The position numbers and the translations under genes were made by a program. Shown here piece by piece: positions 25,833 through 34,598 of a DNA stretch of 64,000 nt. Position 1 is the first letter of the stretch; every line of letters starts with the position of its first letter. The notes under the pieces were generated by a model that was given only the letters and a program-made list of their open reading frames with translations, did no database searches and was not told the origin of the DNA. Source of the DNA: a virus; the IMG/VR virus record IMGVR_UViG_3300036770_005983, positions 1-64,000 of that record, one strand, 5' to 3'.

Positions 25833-26875
25833 TTATCACATATCTAAGAAGTTCCAGTTACGGAACACACTCCATGTGTCCTATGCAATATATGTTCGAA
25901 TATGTTCTTGGGATAAAATCTAAATCCAACAAAAAAGCAGATAAAGGTACTATATGTCACAAAGTTTTCGAAATTCTTGCACATATAAAATTGTGTGATC
26001 AAAATAATCAACAGTACTATAATGATACAGAAATATTGGGTATAATAGATATTAATAATTATGATATTAATCTAATTATAGAAAAAGTATACGATTATTA
26101 CATATCAAAATTTAATCATCATGAGTGGTCGGCAGCCGACTATAATGAATGCAAAAAATGGATTTTTAAAGCCCTTAATTATTCTGATGGCATATTTGAT
26201 CCTAGGAATAAAAATATTGTACAACCAGAACAGCATTTTGATATAGAAATAAAAAAAGAATGGGCTAAATATAATTATCAAACTAAAACGGGACAAATTA
26301 ATGGGTACTTAGCTATTAAAGGAACTATGGATCTAATAGCGCGCGTCAATGACGATACACTAGAAATTATAGACTATAAAACCGGCAAGAGATTAGATTG
26401 GGCAACCGGTCAGGAAAAAACCTTGGCAAAACTACATGAAGATCCACAACTAATGCTCTACTACTATGCTGTACATAAATTATACCCAGATGCTAAATAT
26501 GTTATAGTGTCTATATATTTTATTAATGATGGTGGTATGTTTTCGATCTGTTTTGACAAGTCTCATATATCTAAAATTGAAAATATGTTAAAGAATAAAT
26601 TTGAAACCATAAAAAATACTACTAATCCAGAACTAAACAAAAGCTGGAAATGTACAAAATTATGTCATTTTGGCAAAAATACATTTAATAATACCAATCA
26701 TCTTCCCATAATAGAATATAGAGAAAATCAGATTACACCACTTGGTGAACATATGACAATGTGCGAACAAGTTCATCACGACATATCGGTTAAGGGCATA
26801 GATGTGGTGGTTGACGAATACCAAGCTCCGGGGTATAATGTAGGACAGTACAAAGCTCCGGGTAGTGCCGAATAG
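25829..26875 (+). CDS. RecB/Cas4-like PD-(D/E)XK nuclease
   Basis: 348 residues. It begins SSSYGTHSMCPMQYMFEY (RecB-family N-terminal motif), then GTICHKVFE, then GTMDLIARV...LEIIDYKTGK, with Asp and E-x-D-Y-K as the catalytic set, and DPQLMLYYYAVHKLYP (QxxxY motif). A Cys in the first motif and later Cys residues (KCTKLC, TMCEQ) could bind an iron-sulfur cluster as in Cas4/AddB. The tail repeats YQAPGYNVGQYKAPG. It would process DNA ends for recombination or replication. Confidence 0.85.
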   Translation: MIITYLRSSSYGTHSMCPMQYMFEYVLGIKSKSNKKADKGTICHKVFEILAHIKLCDQNNQQYYNDTEILGIIDINNYDINLIIEKVYDYYISKFNHHEWSAADYNECKKWIFKALNYSDGIFDPRNKNIVQPEQHFDIEIKKEWAKYNYQTKTGQINGYLAIKGTMDLIARVNDDTLEIIDYKTGKRLDWATGQEKTLAKLHEDPQLMLYYYAVHKLYPDAKYVIVSIYFINDGGMFSICFDKSHISKIENMLKNKFETIKNTTNPELNKSWKCTKLCHFGKNTFNNTNHLPIIEYRENQITPLGEHMTMCEQVHHDISVKGIDVVVDEYQAPGYNVGQYKAPGSAE

Positions 26876-26927
26876 TTTTGTTATAAATAGTTGACAGATC
26901 TTTAGAAAAGGAAAGGATAAAAATATA

Positions 26928-26972
26928 ATGGATATGAGAAGAACGTATGTTCCTCTTCATGTCCATTCCTAG
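26928..26972 (+). CDS. Frame-broken start of DNA polymerase III alpha (PHP HxH motif)
   Basis: A GGAAAGGA ribosome site precedes ATG 26928, which opens MDMRRTYVPLHVHS and then meets TAG TGA. YVPLHVHS is the first strand of a PHP domain, normally fused to H/EYSLLDG of DnaE, and that continuation is found in the -1 frame immediately downstream. So the 14 residues are the natural N-terminus of the next gene, cut off by eight bases that look extra (26970-26977). It may be a remnant, the zero frame of a recoding site, or a leader for coupled re-initiation. Confidence 0.6.
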   Translation: MDMRRTYVPLHVHS

Positions 26973-26994
26973 TGACTCATTACTCACTATTGGA
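26967..26994 (+). other. Hairpin at the frame break in the polymerase gene
   Basis: TAGTGA (26970-26975), loop CTCATTAC, TCACTA (26984-26989) form a perfect six-pair stem, extended by TCC pairing with GGA after a two-base TT bulge. The two in-frame stops lie in the left arm. GTG 26972 overlaps TAG as TAGTG. The position exactly at the broken motif is notable. Confidence 0.5.
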
Positions 26995-28819
26995 TGGACT
27001 TTCTCAACCTCATCAAATCGCCGATAGATGTTTGGAAATTAATGCAAAATCATGCGCACTAACAGATCATGGAAATATTTCTGGAGCTATTAAGTTTTAT
27101 ACAGAAATGAAGAAGAATAGCATCAAGCCTATTATTGGCTGTGAGCTATATATCGCTTCCGACGATGCTTCTGTTCAAACTAAGGAAAATAAAAAACTAA
27201 GCCATTTACTGGTTTTGGCCAAAAATTACAGAGGATGGAAGAATTTAATAGAAATTGTTTCTTTATCTAACAGACCCAATTTTTACTATCATAAACCAAG
27301 ATTAGATTTGTCCTTATTAAAAGAATACGTTAGAGGTGATCTAGTCTGTATCTGTGGACATTTAGGATCTTTTATTGCCGACAAGCTTGTTATTGCCGAC
27401 AAGATTGTATCAGATTGGAAAAATATTGGAATCGAACATATTAACTCTTTTAAGGACATCTTTGGAAAAGATAATTTTTTTCTAGAATCCCAACTAATGG
27501 ATCAAGAAAACTTACCCATACAAAAGACCCTAACAGACTGCATTAGAGAACTAGGCGTAATAACCGATACCAAGGTTGTCTGCACACCAGATGCCCATTA
27601 CTGTAGAAAAACAGACGCGGTAGATCAAAGAATTTTACTATGTAATAATCTAAAAACAACTTTCGGAGAAATTAGTAAAAAAATTCATAATCACGAAGAT
27701 ATTCCTCTCTCTGCTTTTTTTACATCAGACAATTTTCATATATTATCTCAAGAAGAAATGCATAGTATACATACTGAGGAGGAAATAGAAAATACAAACT
27801 TAATAGATAGTATGTGTGAAGAATATAATATATTAGATAAGCCTAATTTACCTCCTTTTAGTTGTCCGGCAGGGTATACAGATGCTGAATATCTTAGGGA
27901 ATTATGTAGAAAGGGCTGGAAACAAAAAATAGCAAAAACAGTACCAGAAAATGATCAGGGTATTTATGTTGATCGTATCAAATACGAACTAGATGTTTTG
28001 CAAGGTGCCAATCTTTCTAGTTATTTTCTACTTGTACAAGATATTGTGAATTATGTAAAAACTAATAATTGGTTACCAGGACCGGGTAGAGGCAGTGCTG
28101 CTGGTTGTCTGGTGTCTTATTTGATCGGCATTACAAATATTGATCCTATTAAATATAATCTAATGTTTGATAGATTTTATAATTCTGGAAGAAATACTAA
28201 AGATAGAATATCAATGCCAGATATAGATGTGGATGTACCAATTAATAAAAGAGAAAATATCATACAATATATTAAAAATAAGTATGGAGAAGATAAGGTT
28301 TCTCAAATGATAACTTTTAACACTATCAAAGGTAGGGGTGCTCTTAAAGATGTTCTTAGAGTATATGGCAATATATCTTTTGACGAAATGAATAAAATTA
28401 CTAAGAATATCCCGGATGAAGCAAAAATTGCCGATGAGCTTCAAGAAATGAAAGAAGAAACAGGAGAAGCATCTATTATAAGATGGGCTTTAGAAAATAA
28501 TGCAGACGGCTTAAAAGATTATTGTTATATAGATTCTAATAATACTTTAAATGGTCCACTTGCAAAAAGATTCGAGCAGGCTATTAGACTAGAAGGAACA
28601 AAATCGAATCAATCTAAACATGCGGCCGGAATAGCCATAAGCGCTAGTCCACTCAAAGATATTTGTCCTATGATTTATGATTCTAAAAATGAACAAATGA
28701 TAGCTGGAATGGAGATGCAAGATCTAGAATCATTAGGAATAATAAAATTTGATATTCTCGGTGTAGCAATGCTAGATAAAATTATGACGATTCAAGATCT
28801 ATTAAAAGAAGGAGAATAA
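26972..28819 (+). CDS. DNA polymerase III alpha, N-terminal half (PHP and palm)
   Basis: 615 residues from GTG 26972. It starts THYSLLDGLSQPHQIA (second part of PHP motif 1), then ALTDHGNISGAI, GCELY and CTPDAHYC (further PHP motifs). The polymerase palm has PGPGRGSAAGCLVSYLIG, PDIDVD with D419 and D421, and KFDILG with D594, which match E. coli DnaE D401, D403 and D555. It stops 21 residues after D594, so all three catalytic Asp are here but the fingers are encoded separately at 29687-31303. No intein sequence is seen at the break. Confidence 0.9.
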   Translation: MTHYSLLDGLSQPHQIADRCLEINAKSCALTDHGNISGAIKFYTEMKKNSIKPIIGCELYIASDDASVQTKENKKLSHLLVLAKNYRGWKNLIEIVSLSNRPNFYYHKPRLDLSLLKEYVRGDLVCICGHLGSFIADKLVIADKIVSDWKNIGIEHINSFKDIFGKDNFFLESQLMDQENLPIQKTLTDCIRELGVITDTKVVCTPDAHYCRKTDAVDQRILLCNNLKTTFGEISKKIHNHEDIPLSAFFTSDNFHILSQEEMHSIHTEEEIENTNLIDSMCEEYNILDKPNLPPFSCPAGYTDAEYLRELCRKGWKQKIAKTVPENDQGIYVDRIKYELDVLQGANLSSYFLLVQDIVNYVKTNNWLPGPGRGSAAGCLVSYLIGITNIDPIKYNLMFDRFYNSGRNTKDRISMPDIDVDVPINKRENIIQYIKNKYGEDKVSQMITFNTIKGRGALKDVLRVYGNISFDEMNKITKNIPDEAKIADELQEMKEETGEASIIRWALENNADGLKDYCYIDSNNTLNGPLAKRFEQAIRLEGTKSNQSKHAAGIAISASPLKDICPMIYDSKNEQMIAGMEMQDLESLGIIKFDILGVAMLDKIMTIQDLLKEGE

Positions 28820-28821
28820 TT

Positions 28822-29007
28822 ATGTCACTACAAAAATTTGCAGATATTTCGGTTGGCACCAAGTTTAAAACAGATAATAAAGAATTTATTAAAATTCAAG
28901 ACGAAAGAATATCTTGCTGTAAACTCTTCAATGCTGTTCTTGCCACAGATTCAACAAAAAAACATTTCATAATTCCTATTACAGAGGTAGAAGTTGTAAC
29001 AGAATGA
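28822..29007 (+). CDS. Small conserved-looking protein between polymerase halves (61 aa)
   Basis: The start follows the polymerase stop by two bases; GGAGAA gives a ribosome site. MSLQKFADISVGTKFKTDNKEFIKIQ and later CKLFNAVL and ITEVEVVTE form a small all-beta pattern, F-x-D-x-x-V-G-x-x-F-x-(x)-K, which I have seen in small phage proteins of unknown role. It overlaps the exonuclease ATG by four bases. No catalytic motif. Confidence 0.6.
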   Translation: MSLQKFADISVGTKFKTDNKEFIKIQDERISCCKLFNAVLATDSTKKHFIIPITEVEVVTE

Positions 29008-29690
29008 TCAATTATAACAAAATTTGTGTTTTTGATTTTGAAACGGACGGCGTAGATGCAGAGTCTTGCAGTCCTGTCCAATTGGCTGCTGTGATAATCG
29101 ATCCCATTAATCTAGAAATTATACCCAATTCAGAATTTAATATTTATTTTAAGCCAGAAACTCTTGAAAAAGATTCCGACTACGTATATACCACAGATGT
29201 TGTAGATTTTCATGCCAAGGTTTATGGTTGCTCAAAAGAAGATATTATAAGTAAATGGAAAGCAAATCCTGCTCAAGAACATTCTTGGAAAATGTTTACA
29301 GACTATCTCGATAAATACCATACAAGATCGTCTAAAAAAAGTCAGTTTACAGCACCAATAGCTGCTGGATATAATATATATAGATTTGATTTACCCATAA
29401 TCAATAGACTTAGTAGCAAATATAAAAACATAAATAAAGAAGGAAAAACAGATCTTTTTTATCCTAGAGATGTTATAGATGTAATTAATCTTATATTTTA
29501 TTGGTTTGAACAGAATAGTGATATTAAGAGTTATACTTTAGATTCACTAAGAGAATATTTCGGAATATCAAAGGAAGGTGCTCACGATGCTTCCAAAGAT
29601 GTCATAGACACAGCGAATATAATGATTAGATTTATGAAACTACACAGAAGACTCTCTAAGAACATTAAATTTAAGGATTCTTTTAGATGA
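29004..29690 (+). CDS. DnaQ-like 3'-5' exonuclease (proofreading)
   Basis: 228 residues. DEDDh motifs: VFDFETDGV (Asp, Glu), GYNIYRFDLPII (Asp) and GAHDASKDVID (His, Asp). That matches the epsilon subunit of DNA polymerase III. It sits between the two polymerase genes, joined by ATGA overlaps on both sides, which supports a role in one holoenzyme. It lacks a long C-terminal tail for binding the alpha PHP domain, although the end KLHRRLSKNIKFKDSFR could contact it. Confidence 0.88.
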   Translation: MINYNKICVFDFETDGVDAESCSPVQLAAVIIDPINLEIIPNSEFNIYFKPETLEKDSDYVYTTDVVDFHAKVYGCSKEDIISKWKANPAQEHSWKMFTDYLDKYHTRSSKKSQFTAPIAAGYNIYRFDLPIINRLSSKYKNINKEGKTDLFYPRDVIDVINLIFYWFEQNSDIKSYTLDSLREYFGISKEGAHDASKDVIDTANIMIRFMKLHRRLSKNIKFKDSFR

Positions 29691-31303
29691 AGAAATTTGC
29701 ATACTCATGTGGTTGTTCATTTGATTTATTGGATCAAAATAAAACAAATATTGCTTTTAATCCGATAAACAATCAAATAAATCTAGATTGTCCTAAAACA
29801 TGGAATCTTATTTCTGATGGTAACACAAAAGGTTGTTTTCAATTAGAGTCTCGTTTAGGGCGATCAATGGCGAAAAAGTTAAAACCACAGAACATAGAAC
29901 AGCTATCCGCATTAATCAGCATTCTAAGACCAGGATGCTTAGAAGCGGTAAGAGACGGTAAAACTGTTAGTAGTCATTATATAGATAAAAAGAATGGCAA
30001 AGAATCTGTAGATTATTATCATCCAGCACTAGAATCCATACTTAAAAAGACCTATGGTGAAATGATTTATCAGGAACAGGCTATGGAAATAGCTAAAGAA
30101 ATAGCCGGATTTGACCTACAAGAAGCAGATAATCTTAGAAAAGCTATTGGTAAGAAAAAACCAGAAGAAATGTCCAAACTAAAAAATAAATTTATAGATG
30201 GGGCCAAACACAAAAAAATAGTTTCGGTATCAGAAGCTGAGGAAATTTTTGGATGGATAGAAAAAAGCCAAAGATATTCTTTTAATAAAAGTCATGCAGT
30301 ATCGTATGCGATTAATGCCTATTTATCCGCATATTGTAAGGCTCATTTTCCTAAAGTTTTCTTTGCTTCGTATCTTAGATTCGCTAAAGATAAAATAGAT
30401 CCTAAAGCAGAAATCAAATCTTTAGTTCAAAATGCTACAGAAATGGATATATTGGTTAGTGTTCCAGACTTACGTCTTATGAATGAACTATTTATACTAA
30501 AAGATAAAAATATATATTTTGGTTTAACAGATATTAAAGGTTTTGGATCTTCTGTATATAAAAAATTATCTACTATAGTAGAAGATAATAAGATTGATCT
30601 ATACCAATCTAGTTGGTACGATATTCTATTTCGTATATTACTTAATATTAATTCTACAGCAGCTAAAGCTCTAATAAAATCGGGATCTCTTGACTTTACA
30701 AAAAAAACTAGAACAAGTATGTTATTTGAATTTAGTTTAGTTAGCGAGCTTACCAACAAAGAAATATTATATCTAATAAATCAAATATCTTCATGTAGTA
30801 CTATATATGAGTATATATATAAACTATGTCATGAACATAAATTAACACAAAAAAGAAAAACTACTATTAATAGTATGTTAGACACAATTAAAAAACCACC
30901 ATATTCTCTGGATGATAATCCTGAATGGATTGCTGATTCCGAAGATGAGGTTTTAGGATGTCCTATTACTTGTTCAAAAGTGGATATGTATGATGTTAGC
31001 ATGACTAATTGTAACTGCAAAGATTTTAAAACTATTTTACTAAAAGATAATCTTATTGTGTGCGGAGAAATTTCTAGCTTAAATATAACAAAAACAAAGT
31101 CTGGAAAATCTCCTGGTGCAGAGATGGCTTTTGTATGCTTAACGGACGGCTATGGATCTATAGATAGTGTTATCTTTTTCCCCGAAGCATATAGAACATA
31201 TAAACATATTCTATTTGACAATAACATAATTATTATTAAGGGTAAAAAAGGACAGGGTGATGATTCATTTATAGTAGAAAAGTGTTTTATACCGAAAACT
31301 TGA
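29687..31303 (+). CDS. DNA polymerase III alpha, C-terminal half (fingers to OB)
   Basis: 538 residues. After a unique start (MKKFAYSCGCSFDLLDQ) come CPKTWNLISDGNTKGCFQLES and LSALISILRPGCLEAVRDG, the fingers entry of DnaE, then YGEMIYQEQAMEIA, SFNKSHAVSYA and the HhH region (FGLTDIKGFGSSVYKKL). An OB fold (NLIVCGEISSLNITKTKSGK) closes it. It lacks the palm Asp, so it must pair with the product of 26972-28819. The stop overlaps the SSB promoter -35 box. Confidence 0.9.
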   Translation: MKKFAYSCGCSFDLLDQNKTNIAFNPINNQINLDCPKTWNLISDGNTKGCFQLESRLGRSMAKKLKPQNIEQLSALISILRPGCLEAVRDGKTVSSHYIDKKNGKESVDYYHPALESILKKTYGEMIYQEQAMEIAKEIAGFDLQEADNLRKAIGKKKPEEMSKLKNKFIDGAKHKKIVSVSEAEEIFGWIEKSQRYSFNKSHAVSYAINAYLSAYCKAHFPKVFFASYLRFAKDKIDPKAEIKSLVQNATEMDILVSVPDLRLMNELFILKDKNIYFGLTDIKGFGSSVYKKLSTIVEDNKIDLYQSSWYDILFRILLNINSTAAKALIKSGSLDFTKKTRTSMLFEFSLVSELTNKEILYLINQISSCSTIYEYIYKLCHEHKLTQKRKTTINSMLDTIKKPPYSLDDNPEWIADSEDEVLGCPITCSKVDMYDVSMTNCNCKDFKTILLKDNLIVCGEISSLNITKTKSGKSPGAEMAFVCLTDGYGSIDSVIFFPEAYRTYKHILFDNNIIIIKGKKGQGDDSFIVEKCFIPKT

Positions 31304-31328
31304 CATCTGTGTGTCTTTTTGGTATAAT
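31300..31328 (+). promoter_or_regulatory. Perfect-consensus sigma70 promoter for ssb
   Basis: TTGACA at 31300-31305, 17-base spacer, TATAAT at 31323-31328: all 12 bases match the consensus. A start near 31335 would give a short leader with GGAG at 31357-31360 before ATG 31371. It overlaps the polymerase stop codon. Confidence 0.88.
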
Positions 31329-31370
31329 ACTGTCGTAGGCTTGGTTATTTAACTTAGGAGATAATTAATA

Positions 31371-31739
31371 ATGAACATTAATATATTACGTGGTAATTTG
31401 GCTCGTGATCCAGAAGTTAGAACTGTCACAACAGGAGATAAACAAACATCTGTTGTAAACTTCACCATTGCTGTTTCACGAGACTACACAAAGGCAAACG
31501 GAGAAAAGGATAAGATCACAACGTTTGTTCCTTGCGAAGCTTGGGATACTGGGGCTGAAATCATAGGAGAATCCTTTAAAAAGGGTGATTTGGTTTTGGT
31601 TGAAGGCTCATTGAGAAATGATAGCTGGGAAAAAGATGGCGTTAAGCATAATTCTTTGAAGGTAAGAGTTAATAATTTTTCTAAGATTACTAAGCTATCT
31701 AGGAATCACAAAGAAGATAAGGAAAAGGTAGCTTTTTAA
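31371..31739 (+). CDS. ssb: Single-stranded DNA-binding protein
   Basis: 122 residues. The OB fold of bacterial SSB is clear: MNINILRGNLARDPEVRTV, VVNFTIAVSRDYTK, ITTFVPCEAWDTGAEII, FKKGDLVLVEGSLRNDSW. It ends in a charged tail (HKEDKEKVAF) with a final Phe but without the DIPF acidic tip of host SSBs. It coats single-stranded DNA at the fork. It has its own promoter and a downstream hairpin, so it is a separate, likely strongly expressed unit. Confidence 0.93.
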   Translation: MNINILRGNLARDPEVRTVTTGDKQTSVVNFTIAVSRDYTKANGEKDKITTFVPCEAWDTGAEIIGESFKKGDLVLVEGSLRNDSWEKDGVKHNSLKVRVNNFSKITKLSRNHKEDKEKVAF

Positions 31740-31765
31740 TTATTTCGTATAATAAGTAATTTTCG

Positions 31766-31795
31766 ATTTGGCGTAAGACTTATTTTACGCCAGAT
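31766..31795 (+). terminator. Hairpin after ssb
   Basis: ATTTGGCGTAA, 8-base loop, TTACGCCAGAT: eleven pairs with one wobble, GC-rich core GGCG/CGCC, 26 bases after the ssb stop. It is followed by CGTTAATT rather than a T run, so it is an imperfect intrinsic terminator or a transcript-stabilising end. Confidence 0.6.
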
Positions 31796-31818
31796 CGTTA
31801 ATTACAATAAATATCATT

Positions 31819-33480
31819 ATGAGTTCTAAACTAAAAATACTAATGGTTTCTGAGGCCAGTTTTCTTAATTCTGGTTTTGGAACATACACCAAAGAGTTGT
31901 TATCAAGACTTCACTCGACTGGAAAATACGATATAGCAGAATTTGCTTGCTATGGAAAAGTGAATGATCCAAAAGATAGTTCCATAACATGGAGATACTA
32001 CGCTAATGCCGTGGATCATTCTGATCCCAGACATTCACAATACAATAGTTCTATGGAGAACCAGTTCGGAAGATGGAGATTTGAAAGAGTCTTACTAGAT
32101 TTTAAACCAGATGTCGTTATTGACATACGTGACTATTGGATGAATTCATATCAGCAAGTATCTCCATTAAGACCATTTTTCCACTGGATTTTGATGCCAA
32201 CAGTAGACTCCGCCCCACAGCAAGAAGAATGGATAGATACTTTTTTACATGCTGATGCTATTTTTACATACTCAGATTTTGGTAGAGATACTCTTCGTAT
32301 ACAAAGCAACAATAAAATAAACTACATTGACACAACATCGCCGGGTATAAATCTAGAAATCTTTCGTCCATTAGTCAATAGGGATGAGATCAGAAAAGTA
32401 ATGGGTTTAGAAAATGCTTTTGTTGTTGGAAGCATAATGAGAAACCAAAAAAGAAAACTAATTCCAGAACTATTCGTTGTTTTCAAAAAATTACTCGGCC
32501 ATTATCAAGAGTCAAATAATCCAGCAGGAGAAAATATATATCTATATCTACATACTAGCTATCCTGATGCTGGTTGGGATATTCCTCAACTATTAAAAGA
32601 ATATGAAATAGGCAATAGAGTTTTATTTACTTACAGTTGTAAAGCATGTAATTTTCTAAGACCGTGTTTATACCAACATCCTGTAACATTTTGTCCTAAG
32701 TGTGGAAATTACTCATTTTCTATGCCGAATGTTAGCAATGGATTATCTCAAGAGGATTTGAATACAATTATCAATACTTTTGACCTATATGTTCAATATG
32801 CTATATGCGAAGGATTCGGTATGCCCCAAGTCGAAGCCGCTGCTTGCGGCGTCCCTGTGGCATCAGTAGATTATAGTGCCATGTCTGACGTTGTACAAAA
32901 ACTTAATGGGTTTCCGGTAAAAGTAAAGCACTTTTTTAAAGAACTAGAAACCAAAGCTATCCGAGTGTATCCAGATAACGATCATCTAGTAGAAATCATT
33001 AAAAACTATATTTCTTCTCCCGATATTCTTAAAAATCAAAAAAGACACGAAACCAGAACATTGGTAGAAAAACACTATGATTGGAATATTATAGCTAAAA
33101 AATGGGAAAATTATTTAGATAATATTATCTTAACTAATTATCAAGGTAAATGGGACACTCAATTACCACAAATAACATCACTCACTGAACTAGAAAAAAA
33201 TAAAAATCCATACGACATGATAGTAGACTGGGCATCTAAAAATGTTCCCGATAATCAAATAACAACATCTATGATTCTATTGAATATGATAAGAGATCTT
33301 GATTATGGTTTTGCTATAAATGGTATGAATACCCAACCTTACAATGTTGATAATGTAAAACAAACATTCGAGTCACTAATCAACAATCATAATATTACCA
33401 TGCAGGCGAAAGATAATCCAGAACTATTATCTCAAGAAGATTTTATTATCTATGCCAATATGAAGGATCAAACCAAATGA
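31819..33480 (+). CDS. GT4-family glycosyltransferase with zinc-ribbon-like insert
   Basis: 553 residues. GT-B fold: ILMVSEASFLNSGFGTYTKELL at the N-terminus (donor-domain Gly loop), FKPDVVIDIRDYW, SPGINLEIFRPL, GSIMRNQKRKLIPELF, and YAICEGFGMPQVEAAACGVP (the E-x7-E of GT4). Between strands lies CKACNFLRPCLY...FCPKCG (nt about 32638-32706), probably a zinc ribbon, unusual in this family. It transfers sugar from a nucleotide donor. It opens the second sugar cluster and is longer than typical GT4 enzymes (about 370-400). Confidence 0.87.
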   Translation: MSSKLKILMVSEASFLNSGFGTYTKELLSRLHSTGKYDIAEFACYGKVNDPKDSSITWRYYANAVDHSDPRHSQYNSSMENQFGRWRFERVLLDFKPDVVIDIRDYWMNSYQQVSPLRPFFHWILMPTVDSAPQQEEWIDTFLHADAIFTYSDFGRDTLRIQSNNKINYIDTTSPGINLEIFRPLVNRDEIRKVMGLENAFVVGSIMRNQKRKLIPELFVVFKKLLGHYQESNNPAGENIYLYLHTSYPDAGWDIPQLLKEYEIGNRVLFTYSCKACNFLRPCLYQHPVTFCPKCGNYSFSMPNVSNGLSQEDLNTIINTFDLYVQYAICEGFGMPQVEAAACGVPVASVDYSAMSDVVQKLNGFPVKVKHFFKELETKAIRVYPDNDHLVEIIKNYISSPDILKNQKRHETRTLVEKHYDWNIIAKKWENYLDNIILTNYQGKWDTQLPQITSLTELEKNKNPYDMIVDWASKNVPDNQITTSMILLNMIRDLDYGFAINGMNTQPYNVDNVKQTFESLINNHNITMQAKDNPELLSQEDFIIYANMKDQTK

Positions 33481-34598
33481 ATGCTTTATTTATAGGTCCG
33501 TATAGGCAAACAGATGGGTGGGGTATGGCGTCCAAAGACTATATTAAAGCCATAGCCACCAAGATACCCAATATAACCGCCAGACCGATATTCTTTATCA
33601 ATAATTCTTCTGAACCGGATCAACAAATTATACAGTATGAAAACTCTATATATTCGTCATACGATATTATTTTTCAGAAAACTCTTCCGCATTGCATAGC
33701 TCCTATCAAAAATGGACCAAAAAATGTAGGATTGTTTGTATTAGAAACTAATAATATATCCAAATCTATTTGTATTCACAATCTTAATAATATAGACGAA
33801 ATCTGCGTACCCTCCAAACAAGAAGAACTATGTTTAAAAAAGTCTGGAGTAAAAACAAAAATCAAAGTCGTATCAGAACCTATAGATATTGACATGTATA
33901 AAAATAATGCAAACTATAAATTGTCTATTTCAGGATTACCAGAAAAAGCTTTTAAGTTTTATTGTATAGGTGAGTATGTGGAGAGAAAAAATTTTGCAGA
34001 TTTGATTATAGCTTTTCATCTAGCTTTTAAAGATACAGACAATGTGGTACTAGTAATTAAGTCTAGCGTACCTGGAGCTTCTCAGTCTCAATCTGTGTCT
34101 ATTATCAAAGATGACATAGCAGAGATCAAAAAGAAAATGAATATTAAACAGTATTACAAAAAAGAGTTTATAATCTCTGATAGACTCTCCGATATAGATA
34201 TAATAGGTCTACATAATACTTGCGATTGTCTAGTAATGCCTTCATACGGAGAAGCATTTTGTCGTCCAGCAGCAGAAGGTTTAATTCTCGGCAAAACCCC
34301 TATAGTAACCGATCACACAGGTATGGCTGATTTTATAGATAATAATAATGGATTTCTAATTAATAGTCATAAACAACCAGTTATGCTAAAGCAAAGAACT
34401 CTTTCTAATGATTTTGATATTTATAATGCTTATGAATATTGGTATAAGCCAAATGTTTATAGTCTAATAGAAAATATGCAAAAAATTTATACTATGTACA
34501 AAAACGATAGAAAAGCATATGAAGCAAAAAGAGAGATAGGTATTTCTTCTATAAATCAATTTAGTTATGAAACAATAGGTAAAAAAATATGCGACTAA
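33477..34598 (+). CDS. GT4-family glycosyltransferase
   Basis: 373 residues, ATGA overlap with the upstream GT4. NALFIGPYRQTDGWGMASKDY (N-terminal Gly loop), VSEPIDIDMYK, FKFYCIGEYVERKNFADLI (donor loop) and CLVMPSYGEAFCRPAAEGLI with DHTGMADFI give the GT-B fold and the E-x7-E motif. Soluble. Sugar and acceptor unknown. Confidence 0.85.
   Translation: MNALFIGPYRQTDGWGMASKDYIKAIATKIPNITARPIFFINNSSEPDQQIIQYENSIYSSYDIIFQKTLPHCIAPIKNGPKNVGLFVLETNNISKSICIHNLNNIDEICVPSKQEELCLKKSGVKTKIKVVSEPIDIDMYKNNANYKLSISGLPEKAFKFYCIGEYVERKNFADLIIAFHLAFKDTDNVVLVIKSSVPGASQSQSVSIIKDDIAEIKKKMNIKQYYKKEFIISDRLSDIDIIGLHNTCDCLVMPSYGEAFCRPAAEGLILGKTPIVTDHTGMADFIDNNNGFLINSHKQPVMLKQRTLSNDFDIYNAYEYWYKPNVYSLIENMQKIYTMYKNDRKAYEAKREIGISSINQFSYETIGKKICD

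Noticed and set aside
26882-26889. TATAAATA, identical to the T4 late-promoter element
   Set aside because: This 8-mer is expected by chance many times in such AT-rich DNA, and no consistent placement before late genes was seen.
26891-26929. TTGACA followed by TATAAT upstream of the polymerase start
   Set aside because: The two boxes are 27 bases apart; the only other -10-like boxes (GATAAA at 19) are weak. The gap is short, so a promoter is possible but not supported.
26967-26994. Gene 60-type ribosome hop at the polymerase frame break
   Set aside because: No matching take-off and landing codons exist around TCC TAG, unlike the T4 gene 60 GGA pair. The hairpin is reported but the hop mechanism is not claimed.
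28751-29760. Split intein joining the two polymerase halves, as in cyanobacterial DnaE
   Set aside because: Neither end shows intein splice blocks (no Cys1 block after LLKEGE, no His-Asn/Cys at the start of the second half), and the break point differs.
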